A program made the position numbers and the translations under genes. The notes below the pieces were generated by a model. That model searched no databases and had not been told where the DNA came from. It saw nothing but the letters and a program-made list of their open reading frames with translations. Positions 42,521 through 50,890 of a DNA stretch of 64,000 nt are shown piece after piece. This DNA comes from Streptomyces sp. XD-27 (lineage in GTDB: Bacteria > Actinomycetota > Actinomycetes > Streptomycetales > Streptomycetaceae), in contig NZ_CP130713.1 in assembly GCF_030553055.1 (NCBI RefSeq), positions 3,472,001 to 3,536,000 on the forward strand, given 5' to 3'. Each line of letters opens with the position of its first letter. The first letter of the stretch is position 1.

Positions 42521-44089
42521 TCAGCCGCGCGGGCGCCGCCGGGACCGCCACACCAGGAACAGCGCCGAGGCGATGGCCGCCGTACGGACGACCACCGGCC
42601 ACACGTCGCGCATCGCGTCCCCGAGCCCGTCCTCCGGAATCGGATCACCCCACCGTCCGTCCATCCGCCCCCACAGCCAGACGACGCCGCACGACGCGAC
42701 GAACCCGGGGATGCCCATGACCGCCAGCTTCGCCTCCTGGCGGCTCAGCCGACCGCCGGTGTAGGCGATGAGCCAGCCGCAGGCCAGGACGATCACGTTG
42801 CCGATGACGGCGCCGGCGAGGAGCAGAGCGATCGCCACCAGCAGCAGCGGCCCTACCCCTCCCCCAGCGCGGCCGCTGGGAGGTCCCCCAAGCGCCGCGC
42901 CCGCGGGCTCCGCCGTCCCTTCCGCGGCCTGCTGCCCGCCCCCGCGGCGGCGGCGCAGGGCGCGGCGCAGCAGTCCGGGCCCCGGCCTGCGGGCACCGGC
43001 GTCGGCCGCAGCGTCGCCGTACGCCCCGTCCGACTCCTGTTCGACGCCATCAGCGCTGTCGGCGGCCCCGACGGCTCCGGCGGCTCCGGCGATCTCCTCG
43101 TCCTCGTCGGCGTCGTGGTCGCGGCGGTCGGTGCCGTCGTCCTCACCGGGTGGCGGAGCGAGCAGTTCCGGGATCTCGATGCCGCCGGTGAACCCCTCGA
43201 CGGCCCCGAACGGCGCCTCGCGCCGCGCCGCGAACGGTCCCGGGTCCGTCCGCCACCAGTCGGGGTCCGACTCGCGGGAGCTCAGCTCGTCCTCCCCCGC
43301 GAGGTGCGGCGACGAGGCGGCGCGCGAGCGGTCGGCCTCCGGTACGGACGGCGTGGCATCGCCCGCCCGCGGGCCCGGCACCGCCTTGCCGGTCAGACCG
43401 CTGCGCTCGGCGAACCCGGCGAGGCGCTCGCGCGCGGTACGGGCGGGTTTGCGGCGAGGCTTGACGGACGGGCCGGGCTCCGGCCAGGTCGATTCCGGCT
43501 GGGCCGATCCGGGCCGAACCGACTCCGGCCGGGCCGATCCGGGCCAGACCGACTCCGGCCGAACCGACTCCGGCTGAACCGATTCCGGCTGGGCGGGGAC
43601 GCCGGGGGTGGTGGCCGCGAACCCGGGCGACGGAGCCGTACGGTCGGCGGACGACGCGCCGCCCTGGCCATCGCGGTCGCCGTGGCCCCGTCCCGGGCCG
43701 CTCACGGCGGACGTACCGCCGGAGCCGCCTGCGGAGAACGCGCGTTTGGGTCGATCCGTGACGTACGCACCGCCACCCAGCGCGTCGTCACCGTATCCAC
43801 CGCTATCGGGCACGCCGCCGCCCCGGGCGTCGTCCGGCGCCGGGTCGGCCCGCACGGCGTCGCCCGCCTTCGCCACGACCTCCGTCGGGGTGCCCAGCTT
43901 TCCGAGGATCCGCTTGACCCCCGCCTCGCTCTGCCCGCCCGCACCGGCCCCGGCCCGCCGCTGGTCGATCTCGGCGCGCAGCGTGGCGACGAGCCGCATG
44001 CGGTCGCGGGACGGCAACCCCTGCTGCTGGGCCAGGTCGCCGACCCTGCTCAGATAGTCGTATACGAGCCGATCGCTCTCGATCCCCAC
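42521..44089 (-). CDS. HAAS-domain membrane protein with repeat linker
   Basis: A 522-residue protein. Residues about 1-80 match the HAAS signalling domain (SDRLVYDYLSRVGDLAQQQG, RILGKLGTPTEVVAKAGDAV). About 80-400 is a long disordered linker, including a pentapeptide array (QPESVRPESVWPGSARPESV, about 165-205) and an acidic stretch (DHDADEDEEIAGAAG). About 405-520 has four membrane helices. HAAS proteins often act with PadR-type regulators, none of which is adjacent. Copy B of the palindromic element encodes PSGRAGGGVG just before the first helix. GTG 44089 has AGGGG upstream. Confidence 0.82.
   Translation of the reverse strand: MGIESDRLVYDYLSRVGDLAQQQGLPSRDRMRLVATLRAEIDQRRAGAGAGGQSEAGVKRILGKLGTPTEVVAKAGDAVRADPAPDDARGGGVPDSGGYGDDALGGGAYVTDRPKRAFSAGGSGGTSAVSGPGRGHGDRDGQGGASSADRTAPSPGFAATTPGVPAQPESVQPESVRPESVWPGSARPESVRPGSAQPESTWPEPGPSVKPRRKPARTARERLAGFAERSGLTGKAVPGPRAGDATPSVPEADRSRAASSPHLAGEDELSSRESDPDWWRTDPGPFAARREAPFGAVEGFTGGIEIPELLAPPPGEDDGTDRRDHDADEDEEIAGAAGAVGAADSADGVEQESDGAYGDAAADAGARRPGPGLLRRALRRRRGGGQQAAEGTAEPAGAALGGPPSGRAGGGVGPLLLVAIALLLAGAVIGNVIVLACGWLIAYTGGRLSRQEAKLAVMGIPGFVASCGVVWLWGRMDGRWGDPIPEDGLGDAMRDVWPVVVRTAAIASALFLVWRSRRRPRG
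42855..42888 (-). repeat. palindromic interspersed element, copy B, inside the HAAS gene
   Basis: Reverse-strand copy of the element at 40216-40248: the shared core is TCCCAGCGGCCGCGC with one difference (C/T) before GGGGGAGG. Same frame as in mqnD, giving the peptide PSGRAGGGVG. Confidence 0.8.
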
Positions 44090-44243
44090 CAATACCCCTG
44101 CGGACGCGCGCCATTGGTGTCCCGCCGTTCCGGAACCGCTCCGACCGTACCGCGCCCGCCGCTTCCCACGGCCGCACGCGGCCCCGGCCGCGCGTGTACG
44201 CGACCCCGGCCGCGCGACCCGGCCACCCGCTACTGTGGGTCGA

Positions 44244-47189
44244 ATGACCACCTCGCGGACCTCGGGAACGCCACGGACGCCGGGGAACGGAAACGGCCGG
44301 GGCGGCGGCCGAAGCCCCGAGCGCGCCGGCGGCAGCGCGCCGCGCACGCTCGCCGAGGAACTGCGCACCCGCCCGGACGGCGCCCTGGCGGCCCTCCTGC
44401 GCGCCCGGCCCGACCTGCTCTCGCCCGTCCCGAACGATCTGACGCAGCTGGCCACCCGGGCCGGTACCCGCGCCTCCGTCATCCGGGCCGTCGAACGCCT
44501 CGACCGTTTCACTCTGCAGGCGGCAGAGGCGCTGGCGGTCTCCCCCGATCCGTGTCCGTACGCGACGCTCCTCGCGCTGATGACGGGGGACGCGGACGAC
44601 GTGAGGAACGCGGACGACGTGGGGGAGGCGGCGACCGCCCCGCTGCCCGCCGCCACCGTCTCCGCGATCGCCGCCGAGTTGCCGCGCGCGGTCGCGATCC
44701 TGCGCGCCCAGGCCCTGGTCTGGGGCGGTGACGACCGGCTGCGGCTGATCCGTACGGCACGCGAACTGCTCGCCCCGAGCGCCGGATCGCCGTCCCCGAC
44801 CGGCCTCGGTCCGACCCTGGCCGAAGCGACGGCGGGCATGTCGCCCGGGCGGCTCCAGGAGACACTGGCCGCCGCCGGGCTCCCGGCGACCCATGATCCG
44901 GTGACCGCGGTCGCGGCGCTCACCTCGCTCTTCGAGAACCGGACGCGGATGGCGGCGTTGCTCGCCGAGGCGCCCCCTGGGGCGTTGGCCGTGCTGGCCC
45001 GCCTGACCTGGGGGCCGCCGTACGGGGAGGTGTCCGTCAGCTCCCCCACCCCGCCCGTGGAGTGGCTCATGGCGCGCGGCCTGCTGCTGCCGTCCGGCCC
45101 CCGCCATGTGGTGCTGCCGCGCGAGGCGGCGCTGCATCTGCGCGCCGGGCGCGCGCACCGTGCGCCGGAGCCGCTCCCGCCGTCGATCACGCCGTCGACC
45201 GAACACCGTCCACAGGCTGTGGACGCGGCGGCGGCCGGTCAGGCGCACACGGCGCTGGCCACGGTCGAGGAACTGCTGAAGCGCTGGGAGAGCGGCGGGC
45301 CGCTGGTACTGCGCGCGGGCGGGCTGAGCGTCCGCGACCTGAAGCGGACCGCCACCGCCCTGGACGTGACGGAGCCGGAGGCCGCGTTCTGGACCGAACT
45401 GGCCTACGCGGCCGGGCTGCTGGCGTCCGACGGCGACGCGGACGAGCGCTTCGCGCCCACCCCCGAGTACGACGACTGGCTGCGCCTGCCCGTCCAGGAG
45501 CGCTGGACGGCGCTGGCCACGGCCTGGCTGGCGGCGACCCGCACGGCGGGGCTGGTCGGCCACCGCGACGCGAAGGGCCGCACGCTGTCCGCGCTCGGCC
45601 CCGACCTCGATCGTTCCCCGGCCCCCGAGGTCCGGCGCCGCGCCCTGGAGCTCCTGGCCGCCCTGCCGCCGGGCGCCGCAGCCACCCCGGACGCGCTGCT
45701 GGCCCGGCTGCGCTGGGAACGGCCGCTGCGCGGGCCGGTCGGCGCGCGTACGGCGACGGGCAGCCGTACCGACCGCACCGGACCCAGCGCCGCGGGACCC
45801 ACCACGACCGCCGCCACCGCCACCGCCACCGCCACCGCCACGGCCACCGCCACCGCCGCCGCCACGGCCACGGCCACCGTCGAGCGGGCCGGATCCCCCG
45901 AGCCCGAGGATCTGCGCTCCCGCCTCGCCCGCTGGGCGCTGACCGAGGCGGAACTGCTGGGCGTCACGGGCCGGGGAGCCCTGTCGTCCCACGGTCGCGC
46001 CCTGCTGGGCCCGCTGCGGGACGCCCCGTACGCGTACCCGCACGAACCGGCCCCCGCCACCACCGGCCGAGGCGCGCGCCCCAGCCTCGCGCGGCGCGCC
46101 GATGCCCGAGCCGACGCGGGCTCCGAGGCCCAAGCCATAACGGCGGCCGCCGAGGCAGCCGTCCACGCGATGGCGGCGGCGACCGGCATGTCCCCCGCCG
46201 AGGCCGCCACGGCGGCGGCGCACGCCGCGCGGCTGCTGGCGCCGCTCCTCCCCGAGCCGCTCGATCACGTCCTCCTCCAGGCCGACCTGACCGCCGTCGC
46301 CCCCGGCCCGCTCCAGCGGCCGCTGGCCGAAGCCCTCGGCGTGCTGGCCGAGGTCGAGTCCAAGGGCGGCGCGACGGTCTACCGCTTCACGCCCGGCTCC
46401 GTACGCCGCGCGCTCGACGCCGGCCGGTCGGCCGCCGACCTGCACGCCTTCCTCGCCGAGCACTCCCGTACGCCGGTCCCGCAGCCCCTCAGCTACCTCA
46501 TCGACGACGTGGCCAGGCGCCACGGCCACCTGCGGATCGGCGCCGCCTCCGCCTACCTCCGCTGCGACGACGACGCGCTGCTGGCCGAGATCCTCGCCGA
46601 CCGCCGCTCCGCACCCCTGCGGCTGCGCCGCCTCGCGCCGACCGTCCTGGCCGCCCAAGCGGCCCCCGACGCCCTGCTGGAGATGCTGCGGGCGATGGGA
46701 TACGCGCCCGCGGCCGAGTCCGCCGAGGGCGACGTGCTGATCGCGCGCGCCGACGCCCACCGCACCCCGCCGCGTACGGCACCCATCCCCGTCCCCGACG
46801 GGCCGCCGGTGCCCGACGACACGCTCCTGGGAGCGGCGGTGCGCGCCATCCGCGCCGGCGACCTGGCCGCGACGGCCCCGCACAAACCGGTCCCCACCCC
46901 GTCGCCCGCCACCGCCCCGGCCCGCACCGGGCCCGCCCCGACCTCCGGCGACCTGCCGCGCACCAGCGCCGCCGACACCCTCGCCACCATGCAGGCCGCG
47001 GCCCTCACCGGCACCGCCGTATGGATCGGCTACGTCAACGCGGACGGCGCGGCCAGCCAGCGCGTGATCGCCCCGATCCGGGTCGAGGGCGGCTTCGTGA
47101 CGGCGTACGACCACACGGCCGACGAGGTCCGCACCTACCCACTGCACCGCGTCACCGGCGCCGCCGAACTCGCCGACGAGGCGACCTGA
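44244..47189 (+). CDS. helicase-associated (XPB partner) WYL-like protein
   Basis: A 981-residue protein of the type annotated helicase C-terminal / helicase-associated domain protein, usually the gene next to XPB in Streptomyces. N-terminus: PRTLAEELRTRPDGALAALL, the opening of that family. Central winged-helix-like repeats. C-terminus about 920-981 is WYL-like (GTAVWIGYVNADGAASQRVI, then DEVRTYPLHRVTG), a putative ligand- or nucleic-acid-sensing domain. A Thr-Ala run (TATATATATATATAAATATA) near 515-545 reflects a GCCACC microsatellite. ATG 44244 is 7 nt after TACTGT. Here the usual neighbour xpb is separated from it by an inserted three-gene cassette. Confidence 0.85.
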   Translation: MTTSRTSGTPRTPGNGNGRGGGRSPERAGGSAPRTLAEELRTRPDGALAALLRARPDLLSPVPNDLTQLATRAGTRASVIRAVERLDRFTLQAAEALAVSPDPCPYATLLALMTGDADDVRNADDVGEAATAPLPAATVSAIAAELPRAVAILRAQALVWGGDDRLRLIRTARELLAPSAGSPSPTGLGPTLAEATAGMSPGRLQETLAAAGLPATHDPVTAVAALTSLFENRTRMAALLAEAPPGALAVLARLTWGPPYGEVSVSSPTPPVEWLMARGLLLPSGPRHVVLPREAALHLRAGRAHRAPEPLPPSITPSTEHRPQAVDAAAAGQAHTALATVEELLKRWESGGPLVLRAGGLSVRDLKRTATALDVTEPEAAFWTELAYAAGLLASDGDADERFAPTPEYDDWLRLPVQERWTALATAWLAATRTAGLVGHRDAKGRTLSALGPDLDRSPAPEVRRRALELLAALPPGAAATPDALLARLRWERPLRGPVGARTATGSRTDRTGPSAAGPTTTAATATATATATATATAAATATATVERAGSPEPEDLRSRLARWALTEAELLGVTGRGALSSHGRALLGPLRDAPYAYPHEPAPATTGRGARPSLARRADARADAGSEAQAITAAAEAAVHAMAAATGMSPAEAATAAAHAARLLAPLLPEPLDHVLLQADLTAVAPGPLQRPLAEALGVLAEVESKGGATVYRFTPGSVRRALDAGRSAADLHAFLAEHSRTPVPQPLSYLIDDVARRHGHLRIGAASAYLRCDDDALLAEILADRRSAPLRLRRLAPTVLAAQAAPDALLEMLRAMGYAPAAESAEGDVLIARADAHRTPPRTAPIPVPDGPPVPDDTLLGAAVRAIRAGDLAATAPHKPVPTPSPATAPARTGPAPTSGDLPRTSAADTLATMQAAALTGTAVWIGYVNADGAASQRVIAPIRVEGGFVTAYDHTADEVRTYPLHRVTGAAELADEAT
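45810..45880. repeat. GCCACC hexanucleotide microsatellite in coding sequence
   Basis: About 11 consecutive GCCACC/GCCACG/GCCGCC units encode a Thr-Ala run in the helicase-associated protein. Length variation would be in frame. Confidence 0.85.
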
Positions 47190-47230
47190 CCCATCCCCGC
47201 CGCGCCCCCGTTCGCCGCGCCGATGGTGGA

Positions 47231-47349
47231 CACTGGTGATTTGGCCACCCCGACACCCGGCCTCCCCGCACCCCGGCCTCCCGGCCTCCCGGCCTCCCGA
47301 CGACGGAACGGAAAGGGCACACGCGCGTGAACGGACCCCTCATCGTCCA
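47231..47349 (+). repeat. left copy of the xpb promoter/start region (direct repeat)
   Basis: Shares with 50807-50890: CACTGG-N3-TTTGGCC, a GAAAGG ribosome-binding region, and the start GTGAA-x-GG-x followed by the identical 14-bp core CCCCTCATCGTCCA (47336-47349). The central part is longer here because of CCGGCCTCC repeats. It marks the left edge of the inserted cassette. Confidence 0.75.
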
Positions 47350-47464
47350 AGCGATCAGGTCTGATATGCATGCCAGCCCTGGTCTGGGGGGCGGGCTGGT
47401 CGGGGCTCCGACCAGCCCCACTGCCTCTTCAGCGACGGAACCGGCCAGGGTGCCCCGCCGATAG
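47327..47464 (+). pseudogene. 5' remnant of xpb (first eight codons)
   Basis: GTG at 47327 begins MNGPLIVQ, identical to the XPB start at 50868, then diverges (AIRSDMHASPG...) and stops at TAG 47462-47464. Only the first eight codons are xpb-like; the rest is junction sequence. It is what would be left if a cassette inserted just after codon 8 and a second 5' end was supplied on the other side. Confidence 0.7.
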
Positions 47465-47474
47465 GATCACGAGC

Positions 47475-48632
47475 ATGACGACGGCGCATGCGCAGGAAGA
47501 ACCTGAGGTGATCGAAGACGTCTTCGATGGCCTGGCAACAGGGGTCGAGGTCGAGAGGGACGGCGGGGCTGACGTGGCGATCGTCAAGCCATGGGATCCC
47601 GCGCTGATCCGGGTGTCCACCAACCAGTTCTCGCTCCGCAACATCCTGGACATGATCGACGAGGGCTCGCTGGAACTGGCCCCCGACTTCCAGCGCGGCC
47701 AGGTATGGAAGATCGAGCAGAAGTCACGTCTCGTCGAGTCGGTGCTGCTACAGATCCCGCTACCCGCGTTTTATTTCGCCGAGGACCGTGACGGCGCGTT
47801 CCGGGTCGTCGACGGACTGCAACGACTGTCAACCCTGCACGCTTTTGTGCGGGGAAACGGGCAGGCCTTCCGGCTCAAGGGGCTTGAGTATCTCGGCGAG
47901 AACGACAAGAGCTTCACGGATCTCCCCGTGCAATGGCAGCGCCGCATCTACAACACCCAGCTCGTGGTGAACGTCATCGATCCGACGACACCGTCGGACG
48001 TCATGTACGACATTTTCAAGCGCATCAACACCGGCGGCACCCCGCTCAATGCGCAGGAGATCCGGCACTGCATGAGCCGGGCACGGAGCCGCGACATCCT
48101 CAAGACCATGACGTCCATGGATGAGTTCAACACGGCGACGAACGGCATGGGCGGCCATATCCGTATGAACGACCGTGAGATGGCACTCCGCTTCGCCGCC
48201 TTCTGGCTGCTCGGGATGGATGCGTACATGGAACGGCCTGCGATGGATCTGTTCCTGGAGCGTGCGACGGAGTTGCTGGACAACCCGAAGGCGTTGCCCG
48301 ATGCGCGCGTGATCGATCTGTATGAGGCATTCCGTGCGGCCATGTCCAACGCCCATTTGGTGTTTGAGGAATACACCTTCCGCAAATGGCCGGAAGGCGT
48401 GATGTGGCGCAACCCCATCAACCGGGCGCTCTTCGAGACCTGGTCGATCGCGCTCGCCCCATACGATCCGACGGACCTGGAACACCGACGGACGGCCATC
48501 GTGTCGGCTGCCCGGGACAGGATGACCAACGACATCCCCTATCTCGACGCCATCACCTCGTCCACCAGCGACCGACGCCGTGTCGAGTACCGTTTCTGGG
48601 CAGCGGCCGAGGACGCGAAGGCAGGCGCGTGA
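47475..48632 (+). CDS. DUF262 (GmrSD N-terminal) protein, first gene of inserted cassette
   Basis: A 385-residue DUF262 protein. Motifs: DFQRGQVW (71-78), IPLPAFYFAE, the catalytic-type VVDGLQRLST with D113-G-L-Q-R117 (usually DGQQR), and FKRINTGGTPLNAQE (R183, N185). DUF262 is a ParB-like NTP-hydrolysing fold found in modification-dependent restriction (GmrSD, BrxU, SspE). The DUF1524 HNH nuclease half of those enzymes is missing here. ATG 47475 follows TAGGAT by 7 nt (leaderless). Codon use is visibly less GC-rich than in neighbours (TTT, TAT, CAT, TTG). Its stop overlaps the ATPase start (GTGA). Confidence 0.9.
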   Translation: MTTAHAQEEPEVIEDVFDGLATGVEVERDGGADVAIVKPWDPALIRVSTNQFSLRNILDMIDEGSLELAPDFQRGQVWKIEQKSRLVESVLLQIPLPAFYFAEDRDGAFRVVDGLQRLSTLHAFVRGNGQAFRLKGLEYLGENDKSFTDLPVQWQRRIYNTQLVVNVIDPTTPSDVMYDIFKRINTGGTPLNAQEIRHCMSRARSRDILKTMTSMDEFNTATNGMGGHIRMNDREMALRFAAFWLLGMDAYMERPAMDLFLERATELLDNPKALPDARVIDLYEAFRAAMSNAHLVFEEYTFRKWPEGVMWRNPINRALFETWSIALAPYDPTDLEHRRTAIVSAARDRMTNDIPYLDAITSSTSDRRRVEYRFWAAAEDAKAGA

Positions 48633-49738
48633 TCACCGCACTGGGCATCCGCAACTTCAAGTGCTTCTCGGACGCCAAGTTCGATCTGCGCCCGCTGACC
48701 GTGCTGACCGGGCTCAACGGGTCGGGCAAGAGCACCGTTGTCCAAGCTCTGCTGCTCGCCCGTCAAGCGGCCCATTCGCCCAGCAGCAGAATGATTCAGC
48801 TCAACGGTCCGTACGGGCTGGCTCTGGGCGAGGCGCAGGAACTGCTGCACCCAGCAGCACGGCAGCCCGAGTTCGGCGTACGGCTGCGAACTGACGGAAC
48901 GGACGCCGACTGGAGCTACCGCTTCGGCATCCCCAGCGAGCGCTCCCTGCACCTCACGGTCGAAGCGTCACCCAGCCAGCCCCCGCCCGCCTTGGACCAG
49001 CCGGGAAGTGGCTTCACCTATCTCTGCGCGGAACGCCTCGGCCCCCGCGACCTGCTGTCCGTGTCTGCCGAGCCACCCGACGAGCTCGGGGTCGGCGTAC
49101 GGGGGGAGCACACGGCACAGGTACTGGCGCTGCGCCAGGAAAGGCTGACCACGCGACGGCTGACGGTACGCGAGCCGCTGCGGCATCCGGACTCCGAAGT
49201 GCCGCTTCTGCGCAGCCAGTCCGAAGCATGGGCCTCGCACATCATCCGCCCCATCCAGATCACGGCACAGTGGGCACCAGGGATCGCCGCGAGCACCATC
49301 CGTTTCAGGGAGGCGGGTCCGTACGGCGAGGTGATCCGCCCGGCCAACACCGGCTTCGGCGTCTCCTACGCCCTGCCCGTCATCGTCGCGGGGCTGATGA
49401 CCGAACCCGGCGACATCCTGATCGTGGAGAACCCCGAGGCACATCTCCATCCCGCCGGGCAGTCCCGTCTGGGCCGCTTTCTGGCGCAGGTCGCTGGCAG
49501 CGGGGCCCAGGTGATCGTGGAAACCCACAGCGACCACGTTCTCAACGGCGCCCGACTCGGCGTCGCCGAAAAGGGGCCGCTGTCATCGCAAGAGGCGATC
49601 GTGCACTACTTCGGCCAGGAGGAGACCGTCCCCATCGAGCTGACCGCGCGCGGCGAACTGACCACCTGGCCAAGCGGCTTCTTCGACCAGATCGAGGACG
49701 ACCTTGGGAGGCTGGCACGTGCCCGACGTCGAAGGTGA
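48629..49738 (+). CDS. DUF3696-type AAA ATPase, second gene of inserted cassette
   Basis: A 369-residue SMC/OLD-like ATPase. Walker A GLNGSGKST (28-36, Lys34), a signature-like GFGVSYALPVIVAGL, Walker B ILIVENPEAHLHP (E267 region) and H-motif VIVETHSDH. The C-terminal YFGQEE ... TTWPSGFFDQIEDDL matches DUF3696. Such ATPases often pair with DUF262 proteins. It lacks a TOPRIM nuclease domain, so any effector must be another cassette product. GTG 48629 overlaps the DUF262 stop; its 3' end overlaps the third gene by 20 nt. Confidence 0.9.
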   Translation: MITALGIRNFKCFSDAKFDLRPLTVLTGLNGSGKSTVVQALLLARQAAHSPSSRMIQLNGPYGLALGEAQELLHPAARQPEFGVRLRTDGTDADWSYRFGIPSERSLHLTVEASPSQPPPALDQPGSGFTYLCAERLGPRDLLSVSAEPPDELGVGVRGEHTAQVLALRQERLTTRRLTVREPLRHPDSEVPLLRSQSEAWASHIIRPIQITAQWAPGIAASTIRFREAGPYGEVIRPANTGFGVSYALPVIVAGLMTEPGDILIVENPEAHLHPAGQSRLGRFLAQVAGSGAQVIVETHSDHVLNGARLGVAEKGPLSSQEAIVHYFGQEETVPIELTARGELTTWPSGFFDQIEDDLGRLARARRRR

Positions 49739-50711
49739 ACCATACCGGGCCCCGTCGTACCGGTTGGTTGTCGACGAGACCAGCTTCGACTTCCGCGAGC
49801 TAGAGCCGGACCAGCTGACCCGTTTACTGGACATCTTCAACGACACGCTCGGGGAGATCCTCCGCGAACGGCCAGTGGCCGCAGCGGAGTGGTGGCACGA
49901 ACACGCATGCTTGGACGGCTGCGAGCTGTCCGAGTTCCTCTACGTGCGGGGAGGCCCAGGCGACACGGTCTCTCCGGACGTGCGCCGCCGAACCGCCCTC
50001 CTCATGGACCGCTGCCGCACGTGGGACACGGACGAGACCGCGGATGTCCCGGATACGGTGCACTTGGCCGGACAGGTACGAGAGCTCGCCTGGACGCTGG
50101 GCTATGCACTACGACGCACGCTGGACGGCCGTACGATGGCCTGCCTCGTCTTTCCGGCCGACAATCCCGTCATGAGCGGATGGCAACCGGTCAGCCTTCC
50201 GACAGGCGATATCGAGGCCGAGCTGTACTTCCTGCATACAGCCTACGAGCTCACCGCCTTCTGGCGTGGCTTGTACGAACGCGAGGATGTTCCAGAGCAC
50301 CTCTTCCCCGTGCTGGCGGCGGATGCCTTCCCAGGTCTTGTCCTCGCGGACACACTGTCTTTCCGGAAGTTCGACGGCACCTACCGGGAGTTGCGTGGCT
50401 GGGTGGCCAAGGTCCTGGCCGTGCTGAACGATCACTTCGCGGACGCATTGGAGCGGCACGCCGGACTGCCTGGTCATGTCCAGGCCGAACTGGGCCGCTT
50501 CGGAATCGACCTGTCGCCCGAGAGCCCAAACACCCGGGCCAAGGAAAAGGTGATGCGGCAGCGAGATGTGGAGCACGACGGAGAGACTTACCGCTGCGAG
50601 TGGCACGCAAAGCAGCACCCGGCACGGAACCGCGTGCACTTCACACTGCCTGAGCAGCGGCTGGGCGGGTGCATTCTCGTCGGAATCTTCGTCGACCACC
50701 TGGATACGTGA
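49719..50711 (+). CDS. unrecognised protein, third gene of inserted cassette (330 aa)
   Basis: I do not recognise this family. It is soluble, Trp- and acidic-rich, with mostly helical N-terminal 260 residues (EWWHEHACLDGCELSEFLYV; ELYFLHTAYELTAFWRGLYE). The last 55 residues differ: basic and strand-rich, DGETYRCEWHAKQHPARNRV then HFTLPEQRLGGCILVGIFVD and HL, a pattern loosely like the C-terminal strand of RelE-fold RNases (low confidence). Codon 36 is TTA (49824-49826), so translation should depend on the bldA tRNA. GTG 49719 is chosen for the GGGAGG 7 nt upstream; TTG 49704 is an alternative. Overlaps the ATPase gene, so certainly the same operon. Confidence 0.85.
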   Translation: MPDVEGEPYRAPSYRLVVDETSFDFRELEPDQLTRLLDIFNDTLGEILRERPVAAAEWWHEHACLDGCELSEFLYVRGGPGDTVSPDVRRRTALLMDRCRTWDTDETADVPDTVHLAGQVRELAWTLGYALRRTLDGRTMACLVFPADNPVMSGWQPVSLPTGDIEAELYFLHTAYELTAFWRGLYEREDVPEHLFPVLAADAFPGLVLADTLSFRKFDGTYRELRGWVAKVLAVLNDHFADALERHAGLPGHVQAELGRFGIDLSPESPNTRAKEKVMRQRDVEHDGETYRCEWHAKQHPARNRVHFTLPEQRLGGCILVGIFVDHLDT

Positions 50712-50754
50712 CGTGACGGAGAACGCCCGGACCATGACCTTCGAGTCGAACGGG

Positions 50755-50774
50755 GTGCCACGGGGATGTGGCAC
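50755..50774. terminator. hairpin at the cassette's right end
   Basis: GTGCCAC (50755-50761) and GTGGCAC (50768-50774) form a 7-bp stem 44 nt after the third cassette gene and just before the xpb promoter copy. Confidence 0.5.
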
Positions 50775-50806
50775 ACACTCCGCCCCCACCCCCGGCGCAT
50801 AGGGCA

Positions 50807-50890
50807 CACTGGATATTTGGCCGGCCGTGCCAGGCCGTGTGCCGAGCATCCAGAAAGGCAGCCACGTGTGAATGGCCCCCTCATCGTCCA
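50807..50890 (+). repeat. right copy of the xpb promoter/start region (direct repeat)
   Basis: CACTGG-ATA-TTTGGCC (50807-50822), an AAAGG ribosome-binding region and the xpb start with CCCCTCATCGTCCA (50877-50890). Matches the left copy at 47231-47349. It drives the intact xpb gene. Confidence 0.75.

Noticed and set aside
43803..47147. 1114-codon minus-strand frame over the helicase-associated gene
   Set aside because: Gly/Arg-rich shadow frame opposite a gene with family-typical N- and C-termini.
47475..48632. Complete GmrSD-type restriction enzyme
   Set aside because: Only the DUF262 half is present; the DUF1524 HNH domain is absent from the protein and from the neighbouring genes.
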